Assembly: GCF_030272615.1 (NCBI RefSeq)
Contig: NC_081408.1
Coordinates: 408,447,889 to 408,511,888, forward strand
Reading direction: 5' to 3'
DNA length: 64,000 nt
From: Cryptomeria japonica
Taxonomy: Eukaryota > Streptophyta > Pinopsida > Cupressales > Cupressaceae
A program made the translations under genes and the position numbers. This document shows positions 34,589 to 47,216 of this stretch, piece by piece (within the stretch, counting starts at the first letter, position 1; every line of letters begins with the position of its first letter). The notes under the pieces are model-generated. The model did no database searches. It was not told where the DNA came from and saw only the letters and a list, made by a program, of their open reading frames with translations.

Positions 34589-37500
34589 TTACTGAGCGTA
34601 ATCTGCTTTGATTAGATCGCGGACTGGTTCAGAGACTGATTGTATATCAAAAGTGGTAGTACCAATTGGGATGTCAACCCCCAAATTGGCTACAAAATCT
34701 GCCACCCAATTGCCCTCTCTATATGTGTGAGTAAATTCATAGTGATTAATATCATTAAGGAGTCGAGATATGCACGGGACCCATTTGTTTAGGTTCATAC
34801 TCTCAAATCCCCTTTTGATAATCCCTTGAATAATAACTAAGGAATCCCCTTCAATGCTGATCTTGGTCATTTTATTGGTAACGCATAAATTAAGGCCTTC
34901 CAAGAGGGCCCGAATTTCTGCTTCATTATTGGTGGCCACCCCCAAGGCCCCATAACTACCTAATAATAACTTGCCTTCACTATTATGAATAACAACTCCA
35001 AAACCAGAGGCCCCGGGATTTCCCCGACAGGCACCATCAAAATTCAACTTCAACCATCCCGCGGGGGGAGCCTTCCATCTGATATGTTTTCTAATGCCTA
35101 TCTTCTTTGAGAGCTTTGGCATCTGAGAGAGGGTGGCCAGGGACCAATTTTCCTACAATTTTCTGTCCCAATCAGTAAAGTGTCGAAACTGCTTTCTTTG
35201 CTTCCCATTGATCAATTCCTCTATGGACACTTTGATATAGTCGATGAGTCTGTCCACTGGGAGGCATTTATCTTTAAAAATCCTCCTATTCCTTTCCTTC
35301 CATAAATGCCAAGCTATCATTGACAGGCCTGTAATCCAAATATCGCTCCACATAGAAGATCTATGCGTAGGCCACGAAGCGAGGAAATCGTTCAAATTCA
35401 AATTTCTAACTGTTGTGTAGCATATTTTTTCTAAAAACCAATTCCAACAGGACATTGCCATTAGGCAAGTATAGAGTAGATGATCAACCGACTCTTCCGC
35501 ATTCATACATATGACACATATGCTTGGACCAAAGATGCCTATTAATTTGAGCCTATCCCCTGTGAGGATTCGGTTATGAAGAGCGATCCATAGAAAAGTG
35601 CCAGCTTTGGGGAGAAGTCTACTGTGCCAGCATAGTTTAGACGGCCAATCAGTGGACGGGCCTATTGCCCTTTGGACCTTATATCCCAACTTCACGCAAT
35701 ACTCACCTGACTTCGAGCCACACCAGAAAATATTATTGTCTGCATTAGACATAGGGATATTTCCTGCTAAGGATGGATCTTAACTGATCGCACAGATCCG
35801 AGCATCCAAAATCCACCTGTTTCCACTTTTGGATATTACTATTTGAGTGGTTTGGGTCAAAATAGTCCTCAACATAAGAACCGAACCTATCTTTGATTGA
35901 ATTGATCCAATCTTGCTCCATAAACAATTCATTTAACACAGGTTCACCCTCCCATGAATCCTCCCAAAATTTTGCTATGTTCCCACGTCCAATGTGCCAA
36001 GAGATGTGGCCAGTTATCACAGATCTACACTCCCATAAAAAATTCCAAGTTGCAGACCCTCTGTCTGCATTTGCCACTGTAAAGATTCTTTCCGGTTGCT
36101 CCAGAGTTTTTGGGGTTCACGATGCATCTTCCAAGAGAGTTTTGCTCCAAGGGCAATGTTTTGGAGATCCATTTTCCTTAAGCCAACCCCCTCCCCCCCC
36201 CAATTCTTTACTATAACACATCATTTCCCAATTGATGAGGGGAATTCTACTAGTATCTTTAGCCCCATCCCACACGAATTTTCTCAACATGTTATCTAAA
36301 TCTTCCTGACCGCCTGTGGCATTCTAAAGCATGACATGCTATAGATTGGAATAGCCGACAGAACTGATCGGATCATTGTGAGGCGCCCAGCCTAAGATAA
36401 CCATCTATTCTTCCATTGTGTTGATTTGGCCATACAGGATTGTTTCACATCCTCCCAAATGTGTGTTTGATGACATCCCTTGTCAATTTTAATGCCCAAA
36501 TATTTCATAAGAAGTTCCTCTAACTTGATCCCCAGGATACCCAAGATTCTTGTCTGAATTTGTCTGCTGGTGTTAAAGAGAAAGAGTTGTGACTTATCAC
36601 TGTTCATTACTTGGCCCGAGATTTCTGAATACTAGTTCAAAGTTTCTAGTATGAATCTAGCTTCTGCCACAGAGGCCTCCCCAAAGACCACCGTGTTGTC
36701 TGCAAATTAAGAATGTGTGATGGCAGATAGTTGTTCATGGATGCAAACACCTTTCCATGTCCCTTGCGAATGTTTTTTCTGAATTAATCTTCCTAAAAAT
36801 TCTACCATAATGATGAAAATTGAGGGGGAGAGGGGGTTGCCTTGTCTAAGTCCATTCGTGGCAGGGAAAAAACCACAAACGCTCCCATTAACCAGCAGGG
36901 AAAAATTAACCGAAGAGATACAAAACTTAATGCAAGCTATCCATTGGGGAGGAAAACCAATTTTTTCTAGAACACGAAGCAGGAACTACCATACTACCCG
37001 GTCATATGCTTTTTCCACATCCAATTTAACTACCATTCCCCCAATCTTATCTTTATGCAAGGTGTGAATGACTTCTGAGACTAGGATAATACTGTTGGCT
37101 ATCTCCCTACCTGGTGTAAAACCATTCTGATGTTCGGAGATCAGGTTTGGGAGTAAAGCTTTAAGTCTCTCAGCCATAGCTTTGGAGATGATCTTGTACA
37201 GCGTGTTGCAAAGAGATATCGGTCGAAAATCCTTCATAGTAGTGCACTCTGCTTTTTTGGGAATAAGACATATCAGGGTGTGATTTATCTCTTTGACAAA
37301 TTTGCCATTCTTCTTGAAATCTTTGATCACTCTCCAAATATCAACCCTCATAAAGTTCCAGCATTTTTGAAAAAACTCAGCGTTTAAGCCATCCAGTCCA
37401 GGCGCCTTGTTTGGATGTAACGCAAAGGTGTCTGATTTAATTTCTTCTAAGGTAAAAGGAGCCATCAATGTCTTCCCATCCGCGTCTGATAACATCGGGT

Positions 37501-38765
37501 GTATTATGTCATCTAAAGCTAGGAAGGAGGTGGGCTCATCCTTCCTACAATCACCCAATAGCCACTTGTTCTATCTCTTTAGGGGTATGGACCCAAGAAT
37601 TATTCATTTCTTGGATCGAACAGATTTTGTTTGCACATTTTCTAGCCTTTACAGAGGCATGGTAGAATTTGGTGTTCATATCCCCCTTAGCAACCCAATG
37701 CTCCCTGGCCTTGTCCCTCCAATACAGTTCTTCTCTCCGCAGAATCTCAGAATACTGATTTTTGAGAGATTTTTCAGCTTCGAATTCCACATTTGTCATT
37801 CCTTGGGCCATAATAACTGAGTTCACTGCTTCTAAATCTTCTTCAATCCTGGCTTTTTCTGCAAATACATTTTTGAAGGAGGTTTAGTTCCACTCCTTTA
37901 ATCTCCTTTTGATGAACTATAATCTTTTGGTGAATTTGAAACTGGGGGAACCAGAGGAAACATTACTTTCGCTCCACAAAATTTTAATATGACTGTGAAG
38001 TGTTGGGTCCAGCCACCACATACTCAGAAATTTGAAATAATTTTTATGCTGCTTCGTATCTTGTCCAATGTTAAGTGATATAGGATAATGAACCGACCCA
38101 CTCTGGGGTTCGATAGCAGAGTCAATGGAGTGATGGCTCAACAACCACCATTCCCCAACAAAGAACCTGTCCAATCTTTCAGCAATATTTGCAAAATCTC
38201 ATCTTCTGTTATTCCAAGTAAAGGTACCATTCTTAGGGATGATATCAACCACTTTACAATTGGTAACAAAATCTCTAAAGTCTTATGCCACCTTTGAGGG
38301 CAGCTTTAGACCACCCCTTTTGTCCTCTGCACAGAGGATTGCATTGAAATCCCCTGCCATGACAACTTTCCCAAGATTATTAAGAGCCAAATCCGACACC
38401 TCACACCACACCTTACGCTTATCTTCTATTTTGATTGGACCATAAATATTGAACAACGCAAAGCATAGGTTTAACTTTTTACATTTGACAGAACACGCCA
38501 TCCAAAACTCATGGGAAGCGATACTACTTACCTCGATGTGAGATGGGTTCCACGTGATCCCAACCCCCCTAGCCGAGCCTCGCGCCTCCTGAAAAATACC
38601 ATCCCAATAATAGCAAAAAAATTTAAAATCTAGAGCTTTCTCTGAATTTAGCTTAGTTTCTTGTAGCAAAAAGATATCAGATGCCAGCTTGATCATGGTT
38701 CTTTTGACCAAGCATCTCTTGTTAGGGGCAGCTAAACCCCTGACATTCTAGGAGGAAATCCTCAT
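34589..38765 (-). pseudogene. LINE ORF2: endonuclease, reverse transcriptase, zinc region, RNase H; broken
   Basis: Starts at an ATG (38765-38763) whose sixth codon is TAG where Trp of ISSWNVRG is expected. The APE-type endonuclease (to about 38283) has FLLQETKL and VVMAGDFNAIL. RT covers about 37558-36390: PNKAPGLDGLNAEFF, CLIPKK, DFRPISLCNTLYKIISK, GFTPGREIAN and KLDVEKAYDRV are clear. The catalytic FADD reads FADN at 36692-36706, next to a TAA. A zinc region (CVICMNAEESVDHLLYTC) is at about 35510. RNase H (35122-34589) is intact: FDGACRGNPG, NNEAEIRALLEGL, EGDSLV and WVADFVANLG. At least four phase changes break the frame. Confidence 0.88.
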
Positions 38766-40173
38766 CTTTCTCCAAGGGAGGTCTTTCCTCCCTTGGATAC
38801 TTTAAGATAATCAATAACACTAACAATTCCCTTTTCATGAGCTCTTTGTTCACGGATAACTTTGTGGCTTTTGCGACCCTTAGATCCCTTGGCTCTACCT
38901 AGGAGTGTATTTGCAGATTGACTAGTGCATCTGGGATCCAAAATATCCAAATCATCCAAATTTTCTGGTTCTTCATCAGGCCAGGAGGATTAAGATCCTT
39001 TCGCGGAAAGCCTATCCTCTTTAGTATCATCTTGATTAGGCAGAGGGGAGGGGGATACCAATCCTAGATTAGGAGTACTATTGTAGATGGGGGCCGCTGA
39101 AGCAGTCCCGTTATCATGGGATAATTTCTTTGGTGATGGATCAGCATTGGCCGAGATCGGGCCAATCAGTAGAGGTAATTCAGAATTTGCAGGAGGCATA
39201 TGGTTCCAAACTTTGCCATATTTGTTGGGAGGCTTTTTGAACACCCTCCTGACAAACATCCTACACCTCCCAATAGGGTGTTGCCTACTACCATATCTGG
39301 CGCATGAAGAAATATCTTTTTCGATCTCCACTTGTTGAACCCAACTCCTCTCATTTGTTATAATGGAGATAGAAGGCGGAATCTCTTTGACCACTGCAAT
39401 TTTTACTCTGGCATAGATGTATAGATCCACGTCAATGATTGCTTCATCAATTTCCAGCAGAGTGCCCAAAGACCTACCAATGCGTTCTAAACAAGGGTTA
39501 CTCCAATATTCAAAAGGGAGATTGTATAGATAGACCCACAAGGGTTTATCATATATCGCCAACTGAGTAGGGTTGAAATTAGGATACCAGGGATGTAGAT
39601 AAAAAGGATGGCTATCAAAGAACCAATTTTGAGAGCTCAGTATCCTGTCTCTCTCCTCTGCCTCCGCGAAGACTGCAACAAAGAAACTTTTCAGCAGGAA
39701 TTTAATGACATGTTTACCCCAATGCTCATCTACCCATGTCTTGATTGATTTTTTATGAAATTTAGGGCCAACAACTCTTCCGATGATTGCATGATTTTTA
39801 AAGATAGAACAATCATCAGCAACATCCTTAGATAAATCCACTATGCACTGGTTAGGGTTTCTGAAACTACATTTGGATGGCTGGTCTAAAGAACGATCCC
39901 GTCGGGAAATGTCTTCCCAATTCCCCTCATGTTCAGAGATAACATTTTCCTCCCAGTCCACATCATACACTTTCCAAATTGAATCTCTCTGTTTGTTAGT
40001 GACGTCGTGTAGATGTTCTTTATCTCTATTTTCAGGAATGAACCTATACGCTCGATTAGCCTCGCGCACCGGCTTATCCGCACCCTCAGAGCCAACCCCG
40101 CGTGACTGCCTTACCTCACGGACCTACTCCTTGCGCATCTGCCTTTCCTCACGAACCTGCTCCTCTCTGTGCT

Positions 40174-40177
<4 letters not shown>
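38762..40177 (-). pseudogene. LINE ORF1: DUF4283-like nucleic-acid-binding protein
   Basis: One phase from an ATG at 40177-40175 to a TGA at 38762-38764, about 471 codons, with stops at 40124-40126 (TAG) and 38990-38992 (TAA). The centre (about 39770-39380) matches the plant LINE ORF1 pattern: IIGRVVGPKF, FFVAVFAEAEERDRILS, WFFDSHPFYLHPW and PLWVYLYNLPFEYWSNPCLE. It ends with a knuckle CARYGSRQHPIGRC whose second Cys is Tyr. Its role is to bind LINE RNA in the ribonucleoprotein particle. The N-terminus has a [19 protein letters not shown] duplication. The ORF1 stop overlaps the ORF2 start. Confidence 0.8.

Positions 40178-40263
<86 letters not shown>
40176..40263. repeat. (TA)n microsatellite at the LINE 5' junction, about 44 units
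   Basis: A nearly perfect TA run between the ORF1 start codon and the right target-site copy. It lies inside the duplication and so arrived with, or grew after, the LINE insertion. Tyr/Ile frames over it are artefacts. Confidence 0.95.
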
Positions 40264-40268
<5 letters not shown>

Positions 40269-40388
40269 GTCTTTTTATCTGTGGCTTTATATACAATATT
40301 TTATGATCTAGTTGTCCTTTGGATGCTCTTTTGTTGCAATTTTAGATCCATTTTTTGAAGGTGGCAATCATTATATAATTTTTTAGTC

Positions 40389-41723
40389 ATGGCATCTAAA
40401 CAACTTCAGAAGAAGAAATAAAGGAGGGAAATGACCACCGAGGAAATTCAAGCAGAAAAAGAGGAGGCCAAACATGAAAGAGATAGAAGAATGAGGATTC
40501 ATCAAATGAATAATCCTGATGCTTCTGGATCCACGAAAATGGAAGAGACAAACATTCAAGATGATGCCTTGGGGGATAAGATGGACGTAGATGATGCAAT
40601 TATGGATGATGTTGATGTGGATGATACAATTATGGAGAATATTCTAGGTACTACATCCTCAAATCTAGGTACATCTTCAAATTATCTAGGTACATCTTTA
40701 AATCCTTCTCAGAAAGACATGGATAATGTGATTATGGATGATATTCATGTTGATGATTTAGTAGAAGTTGGATATACCAATGTTGAGATTGATGCAATTG
40801 TCCATGACTCTAAAATGAAGCAAATTAGAGATATTGAAAAATGAAAACCCTCATGTTGGTAAAGATGAAATTCCTTTGAATGTTGAAAGTGAAAATCCTT
40901 ATGAACATGGTGAAAATGAAAAACCTCCTATTGTTGAAGATCAGGAAAAAAATTTTATAAAATTGAAAAAAAAAATTGGATAGTCTTCCTAGTAAGATTT
41001 ATTGGAGACAGATAAGAAATTATTCCAATAGAATATACATAGATTTAAAAAAAAAAAAACACTTGCAATTCAATGTCAACTGATGATGCAATTGATGAGA
41101 ATGTGGAAAATGAGGAAAGTGATGAAAAAAATAGGCATCTTTGTGAAACCTACAAAAAAAAAGATGAATCAGTTAAGCATGATATGTCTACTGTTGCAAG
41201 TGCCATTGAATCTATTGGAACAACGAGTCAATCTAAAGATAAGAATGTGGCACAACGAGCTATAACCACTGCTATAGTGACTAAATCAACCTTGAATAAA
41301 AGGATGGTAAGCAGCATTAGTGGAATTTTAAAGATGCGTCCTAAAACATTGGTTAGAGCGGCTAAAAGAAGAGAACGTATTGAAAATGATCCAATCAATC
41401 AAACTTGGAATTTTAGTGGTAGACTTCGAAGGTCAGATATGAAATTGAATATTGAAGTGAAATCATTGGTTGAAAATTTTTGTCATGACAATACAAGGGT
41501 ATCATATAATGCTAGAGATGTTCTAAAGTTGAGAGTGGGGTCAAAAATTTGTGACCCTCATCCAAAACACCTATTAGACACAACTCAAACTGAATTTTAT
41601 AGAAAATTTTTGGATGAAGTTGTGTTACCTAGAAATATTACCATAAGTCAAAGATCATTTGAAAAATGCGAGCCCTGGTATGTGAAAATTAATAAGCAAA
41701 GAATCTCTTTTTGTTGTAAAACA
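40389..41723 (+). pseudogene. DDE-transposase-like gene, fragment 1 (N-terminal part)
   Basis: ATG at 40389 with an early TAA (40419); the frame resumes in phase as RREMTTEEIQAEKEEAKHER. The next 130 codons are acidic and repetitive (DDVDVDDTIMENILG, GTSSNLGTSSNYLGTS). After stops and a frame change near 40842 the better-kept part runs from 41073 (STDDAIDENVENEES) through LKMRPKTLVRAAKRRERIEN, FSGRLRRSDMKLNIEVKSLV and FCHDNTRVSYNARDVLKL to RISFCCKT. There it is cut by the Copia-type element, and the phase continues at 48374. The family call comes from fragment 3. Confidence 0.6.
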
Positions 41724-42509
41724 TGTTGGCATTCTACACTCTAATGAGAATAGTTGATGTTGTCATTGATGGCAACCAACTAACAACCAACCGGCACAGG
41801 TGTCTACACATGCACCGACAAGCACCGGTATCGACATCCAGATCACACAGGAAATGAAGTATATCGGCACTCAGGCCGACATGGGATAAAGTTTTGCTTA
41901 TATGAATTATATTGTAAATGTAATTGATTATTTGTAAGCCAACTTGGTATATTGTAAAGACTCATATATATATGAGATCTCATAGGTCATTTTGTATTAT
42001 GGTAGTATAGTAATGGATAGGAAACTATTGTATGAGGTGATATAGTGGACAGCGAAGGTTTTGGTTAAGATATCTAACTGAGCTTAAGCCGGTACTGAAC
42101 CGGGCATTTGAGATGCTATTCAGAGTAGTATATTGTATTGGATTTAATTATCCATATTGTAGTCAGTGAGACTCTTTTGAGCAGTGTGTTCCAGGCAGTT
42201 GGTCTTCCTACATGTGCAGGCCCCTATTGTAAGTAGCATTTATTCATATTGGCCAGTGAGTAAATATTGTGGGTCACAAATCCCACCGAGGTTTTTCCCA
42301 CACTAGGTTTCCTCATTAAAATATCTTGTGTTATGGTGTGCATTTATGTTGTCTCTGTTATTATTGTTTATTGCATTATTTCTTGTTTACCGGTACATTG
42401 TTTTGGGTTGCAAAGTTATAAATAAGTTCAAATAAAACACTAACTGGTTAGACACTGATTCACCACCCCCCCCCTCTTAGTGTCTTTGGGACTATCATTG
42501 AATCTAACA
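41724..42509 (+). repeat. 5' LTR of the Copia-type element
   Basis: 786 bp, starts TGTTGGCATTCTACACTC and ends GAATCTAACA. A TATA-like ATATATATAT lies in ACTCATATATATATGAG near 41963. Substitutions against the 3' LTR are scattered (roughly one per 20-30 bases by eye), plus small indels in the ACCGG-rich part near 41800-41830. Confidence 0.92.
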
Positions 42510-42511
42510 AT

Positions 42512-42523
42512 TGGTATCAGAGC
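42512..42523 (+). promoter_or_regulatory. Primer-binding site for initiator tRNA-Met
   Basis: TGGTATCAGAGC, two bases after the 5' LTR end, is the well-known plant Copia primer site. Confidence 0.92.
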
Positions 42524-42535
42524 CTAGTCCTCTAT

Positions 42536-43674
42536 TTGCAAAAGCCTAACAACTTGAGGAAGATTCTGAAACCAGTACTGATGGAGAATTTGAGAAAACA
42601 ATTGGAAGGAGCTCTTGAAGATTTTGATGCAGAAAAATTGAAGAATATAAAACTTGAAGATGATCTGAGGACTGCTAAGGAATTCATTAAAGGACTTCAG
42701 GAGAACCTAGTTATATCACAAAATGAGAGAAAGGAACTTCATGAGCAAATGCAGAAACATGATGATGAAAAGGAAACTCTTAGTGATATTGTAGACAAGT
42801 TGAGCCAAGAGAACACTAACATGAGGAATGAAATACAAGACTTAACCATGAGACTATGTAAGGATCTTCAAGACAGAAAGAAGAATGAAGAAGATTTGAA
42901 TAGGAGACTTAATGATGGAGGTAATGAAAATTTGAGACTTTGTCATGAATTGATATGCTAAAGACAAATCTAATTCACATGCAACATGATAAAGAGGAGC
43001 TTGTGAGACAAGTTGGAATTATTGAAAATGAATTGATCGTTGCAAATGAATACAAGGAAAAATTCAAGAAAAGTTCAGAAAGACTTGATGACATGCTGAA
43101 AAGACAAAAACCTGATGGAGATACAATTGGACTTGGATTTGAACGTGAAGAAAGTTTTGGGACTGCAAACAATCAAGATCATAGTAAACCGGTAAGACAA
43201 CCTAATGCTTATAAATTCAATGGGAAATGTTTCAATTGCAATAAATTTGGTCATAGAGAAAATCAGTGCAGATTTAGAAATAATCAGAATACAAACTTAC
43301 CCACCGATCAATGTTCCAAATGCAACAAAGTTGGTCACAATTCAGAAAATTGCAGAATGAATGTGAAATGCTATGTTTGTGGTAGATTTGGGCATTTATG
43401 TAATCAATGCAGAACACAAATTGGTCAAGGATATGGAAAATCTATTCAGAGGAATAATGTAACTTGTTATGCATGTAACAAGATTGGACATATTGCAAAA
43501 GTTTGTAGAAGCAAGACTATATCAGCAAACAATAAAGGATCTAGTGTGAAGGGAAAAGAAAAGGTAAATGAAATAAAGCAAGGATTTTCGAAACAATGGA
43601 TTAAGAAAGGAGATCATAAAGTTGATGAATCTATCTCTGCACCGATAGAACAAACTAACCCTTCACCGGTATGA
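42536..43674 (+). pseudogene. gag: Gag-like protein: long coiled coil and four CCHC zinc knuckles
   Basis: The first frame (to 42961) is a Lys/Glu/Leu/Asn heptad-rich coiled coil (ENLRKQLEGALEDFDAEKL, NMRNEIQDLTMRLCKDLQDR). A one-base phase change near 42955 joins it to the second (42955-43674). That part has four C-x2-C-x4-H-x4-C knuckles at 43228-43269 (CFNCNKFGHRENQC), 43312-43353 (CSKCNKVGHNSENC), 43369-43410 (CYVCGRFGHLCNQC) and 43465-43506 (CYACNKIGHIAKVC). The usual N-terminal Copia gag domain is not seen. RNA binding is the expected role. Four knuckles is more than the one usual in Copia gag. Confidence 0.75.
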
Positions 43675-43996
43675 GATTATTCATCTAACTAAGGAATAAT
43701 CCTTAGGGGGTATTGTAGCAAATTGAAAATCATGCATTCTACCTTCGGTTGATGGGAAGAAGATACATTTCTTCTTTACCGACAAATATGTTAAGTTTTC
43801 ACTTAATCGGCGAGCATTTAATGCGGTTTTTGAAAAAAAAATTGGTTATATAACACCAAAAAACCCTCATTTCGACTCACCAAGCATTCAAGCATTTAGA
43901 GAGTGTGAAATTGAGCAAGGGCAATCTAAAGGTGAAGCAGTAAAGTGATTTTCAGGCATTCAAGGATTTCAAGCTAAGAGGTATTTATCTTTCGAA

Positions 43997-46900
43997 ATGG
44001 CATCTTCATCTTCTGCACCAGAGTTTATTGCAAATCCTACTGTGGTAGAAAACGTTAAGCGCCCTAGGCCTGTGCTTAAAATCATCCCTAAAATTGCCAA
44101 GCAAGATGATTCTATCTAAGCATTTTCAAAAATTCCGAAGGGAGTTGCTTTTGCCGAAGACCCTAGAATCTACATTCACTACAACATAGAAAATCTAGGA
44201 ACCGGTGATTTGGAGAACATGTACAGTGGTGTCATTACTGATGAACAAGGTTTAATTAAACTAGAGCATAAGATAGTTGAAGACTTGGGATTCATTGAGA
44301 TACTGAAGATACTTAAATTTCCTAAGGAGGTAGTCTATCTAGTTCTGAGTAGAGTTCATGGAGAGTTCATGTGGCTTGACTCTGTTTTTAAAATCTCTAA
44401 GGAAGCAATCAAGGCAGTTAATGGTTTACCCTCAACCGGTAGTAGGGCCGACAAAACTAAGAAGATACCTAACAAAGGAGTTATGGAGTTAACCGGAGCT
44501 ACATCTAATAACAGATCTCTTAGGGTTAATGACATTACTGATCCTAATGTGAGATATGTGAGTATGGTACTTGGATATAGAGTAACTCATGCAAACAGAT
44601 TGAATTCAGTTTCCAGCTTATGTATTCATAATGCATATGAGATGGTAAAGAACAATGCTAAGATTGATGTTTGTGAATGGTTTAAAGATGAATTAATAGA
44701 CAACCTGAAAAAGATTAAGGGTGACAAGAAAGGGACATTTCATTTTGGCAACTTACTTGTGTGTCTGATGCTTTACTTCACCAAAGAGATACTCGACATT
44801 GGTCATAAGGACTTTGGATATGACATCTCGGTAGGCAAACAAATCAAGGAAGCTATCACTGGTATGGACTCTAACAGTGACAACATTATAACAGATTACT
44901 TCAAAAACTTTCAAACTAAGATGAGAGCTAGAGAAAGGTTACCCCAGAGCATAGTAGACAAGTATGACAAGAAAATCTACTTTGTAATCAAACGTGATGA
45001 GACATAGATGGAAGCAGTTAGCCCTAGAACTATTTGGGTTACTGAAATGAGCTATGAAGTAGATATAAACATTCTTGAAACATATGCAAAAACATTACTT
45101 GAAGCACCTAGAGAACCATCTGAATAAACCTTTGGAAATGTTGAGACCATTGAGAGTGTCGTTTCAATGCAAAAAAAGAGAAAATTTTATCAGAGTTGCA
45201 TCCAAGATGCGAAGGAGGTCAAAGAAAATGTGATGAACATCAGTGGTATATCCATCAGTGATCTAGAAGGATTGAAACTGAAAGCTCGTGTTTCACCAGT
45301 TGTTACTTCTTCAGATACTGACAGTGGGAAAGCAGCCGAGTTCAAAAGAGTTGAAAGAAGGAAGAAAAAACCCTCACCGATACCCTCTCCTTCTCCGAAA
45401 AGGAATAGAACATTGAGGAAGAAGCAGCAGGTAGTTAGGGAACCTAAAAAGAAGCTAACACCAAAGAAGAAATAGACTAAGACACCAGATACCCTGACAC
45501 CGGAGGAACTAGTAAATGAGATCACACGGGATGGAAATATTTGCAATGTGAATAAATACTATCATTGTTACAAAGATTCAGACAAGGACACTATAAAGGC
45601 TAGTATAATTTTACATTTAGATATCTATAAGAAGGTTTTGATTGAAGTTATAGAGGATCTACCGAATGACTTATATTTAAGGCTAGAAGCTAAAAGAATG
45701 TCAGTGATGGAACTTGATAAAAAGCTAAAATTTGAAGCATTATTGGCAGTGCACCCTGTAAACTCTAGAGAGGAAATTGATGAGCTAATCTCTGAAGAAA
45801 ACCAGTCAGTTTTTGTCAGTGGACACTGGCAAGTAAGCCTAATGGCTGGTAGAGTTAAGGAGATTATTGATGAGACTGCAAATAAATGGGATATCTTTTT
45901 TGTTGAAAGGGAAAAGAAAGAAGAAAAGGAAAGACAGAAAATAGACAAATATTTTGCTAAGGTGTACCGAAAGGACAAAGGGAAAGACAAGATTGGTGGT
46001 GTACCTGCTATAAAGGTAACATATAACATCCCTCCACTGGCTCAGGACACCCCTCCATTAACTTCAGCATCATCGGTACATACAAAAAATCAACCGGATA
46101 AGACAACTAATGAAGTAACTCACGATGATACTAACCTAGAGTCTGAAATACTTTTCACCATGAATGTGGATACATAGGGTATAAACATTGTTGTGGATAA
46201 AGAGACTGCAGAGGTTAAGACGGGTGATGTTATGGACAGTAAGATCTCTGAGATACAGACACACACTATTGACTCTTAGAAGACTAAGATACCGGCACGA
46301 GCATATCAACCAGAGACTGAGAAACCAACAGAGGATAAGGTGACTAACATAGAGCAACCAAAATTAGAGAAACTGGCAGTTGAAGAGGTACTGGTACAGA
46401 CTGAAAAATCAAAAGCAGAGGTACAAACATAGATAGAGGAACCAGTAGAAAATATAAATAAAGTGGAAGCAACTGATGGAAATAAGGAGGAAATAGTGAA
46501 GGTAATTGGTCAAGCATCTGTTGAGAGGAAACCCATAGCAGAACCAAGCACATCTATAGGTGAATTTAGACCCACTAACATAACAGAGGTTCTATTGGAT
46601 TCTATCAAGAGGATAATAGATTGTAATGCCTTAGCATTTAAGGCTATTGATAACATAATACCTATCATGAAAATGATTGCACCTACCTGTAAGATAGATC
46701 ACATTAAAGATTCTTTAGGTAAATTGGACACATTCTCCAAATTCATTACTGAAAATGTCATAACTATAGATAAGGTGAATGAAAATACTATAAAGGAAAG
46801 AGTGGATCAAGAGAAAGGAGAATTCTTTGAGAAAACCATCAAAAACTATAATGAGCATATGGATTCTTTATTACCAGTACTCAACTCAACAATTTTGGAA

Positions 46901-47216
46901 TATAAGGAGTTGTATAGAGAAGCATGTAAACCTCACTATTTGACAGAGGATATAGATGAGGAAATCAAGAAGACACAGAAAGAAATCGATGATATTGCAG
47001 ATAATTTGATAGGTTCTTCGGGACTTATCTCAGTTTTTGAGCAAGAAATGGCAGCTTTTTAAGGAGAAGTTAGAGAAACTTGAGAAAGAGAAAGCAAGAA
47101 TAAGGTCACAAGCCTAGGAACTCAAAAGTAAACTTGGTCCAAAATTGGACTATCTCATTACTCAGCGAGTTGAGCTGTCAAAGGCAACAGTTGAAGGAGA
47201 ACAGTCACCGAAGTAG
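43997..47216 (+). pseudogene. Large unknown frame in place of Copia pol, about 1,070 codons with stops
   Basis: A single phase from the ATG at 43997 (MASSSSAPEFIANPTVVENV) to about 47040, then one phase shift to 47216. In-frame stops fall at 44117, 45005, 45125, 45473, 46175, 46277 and 46430; the same phase between them shows one ancestral protein. Parts: an ordered N-terminal domain (about 44200-45000) with SRVHGEFMWLDSVFKISKEA and KGTFHFGNLLVCLMLYFTKE; a basic stretch (RRKKKPSPIPSPSPKRNRTL, about 45356); a second ordered part (45548-45960) with LHLDIYKKVLIEVIEDLPND; and a C-terminal helical/coiled-coil part. The N-terminal domain faintly recalls PMD or 'putative plant transposon protein' domains. 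No pol motif is present. Confidence 0.6.

Larger units (their letters stand above)
33532..40263 (-). mobile_element. L1-type LINE, near full length, minus strand
   Basis: AATATGTCTTTTT occurs at 33519-33531 and again at 40264-40276, a 13-bp target duplication. The 3' end carries an A-rich tail (T-rich on the plus strand, 33532-33549) preceded by TTAATATAGGGTGC. Going leftward from 40263 are a (TA)n tract, ORF1, ORF2 with endonuclease, RT, zinc region and RNase H, and two further frames. ORF1 and ORF2 overlap as ATGA. Stops, frameshifts and an RT active-site change make it inactive. Confidence 0.9.

Noticed and set aside
35598-36299. Plus-strand frames over the LINE
   Set aside because: Shadows of the minus-strand ORF2.
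40102-40311. Frames through the (TA)n tract near 40200
   Set aside because: Alternating Tyr-Ile artefact of the dinucleotide repeat.
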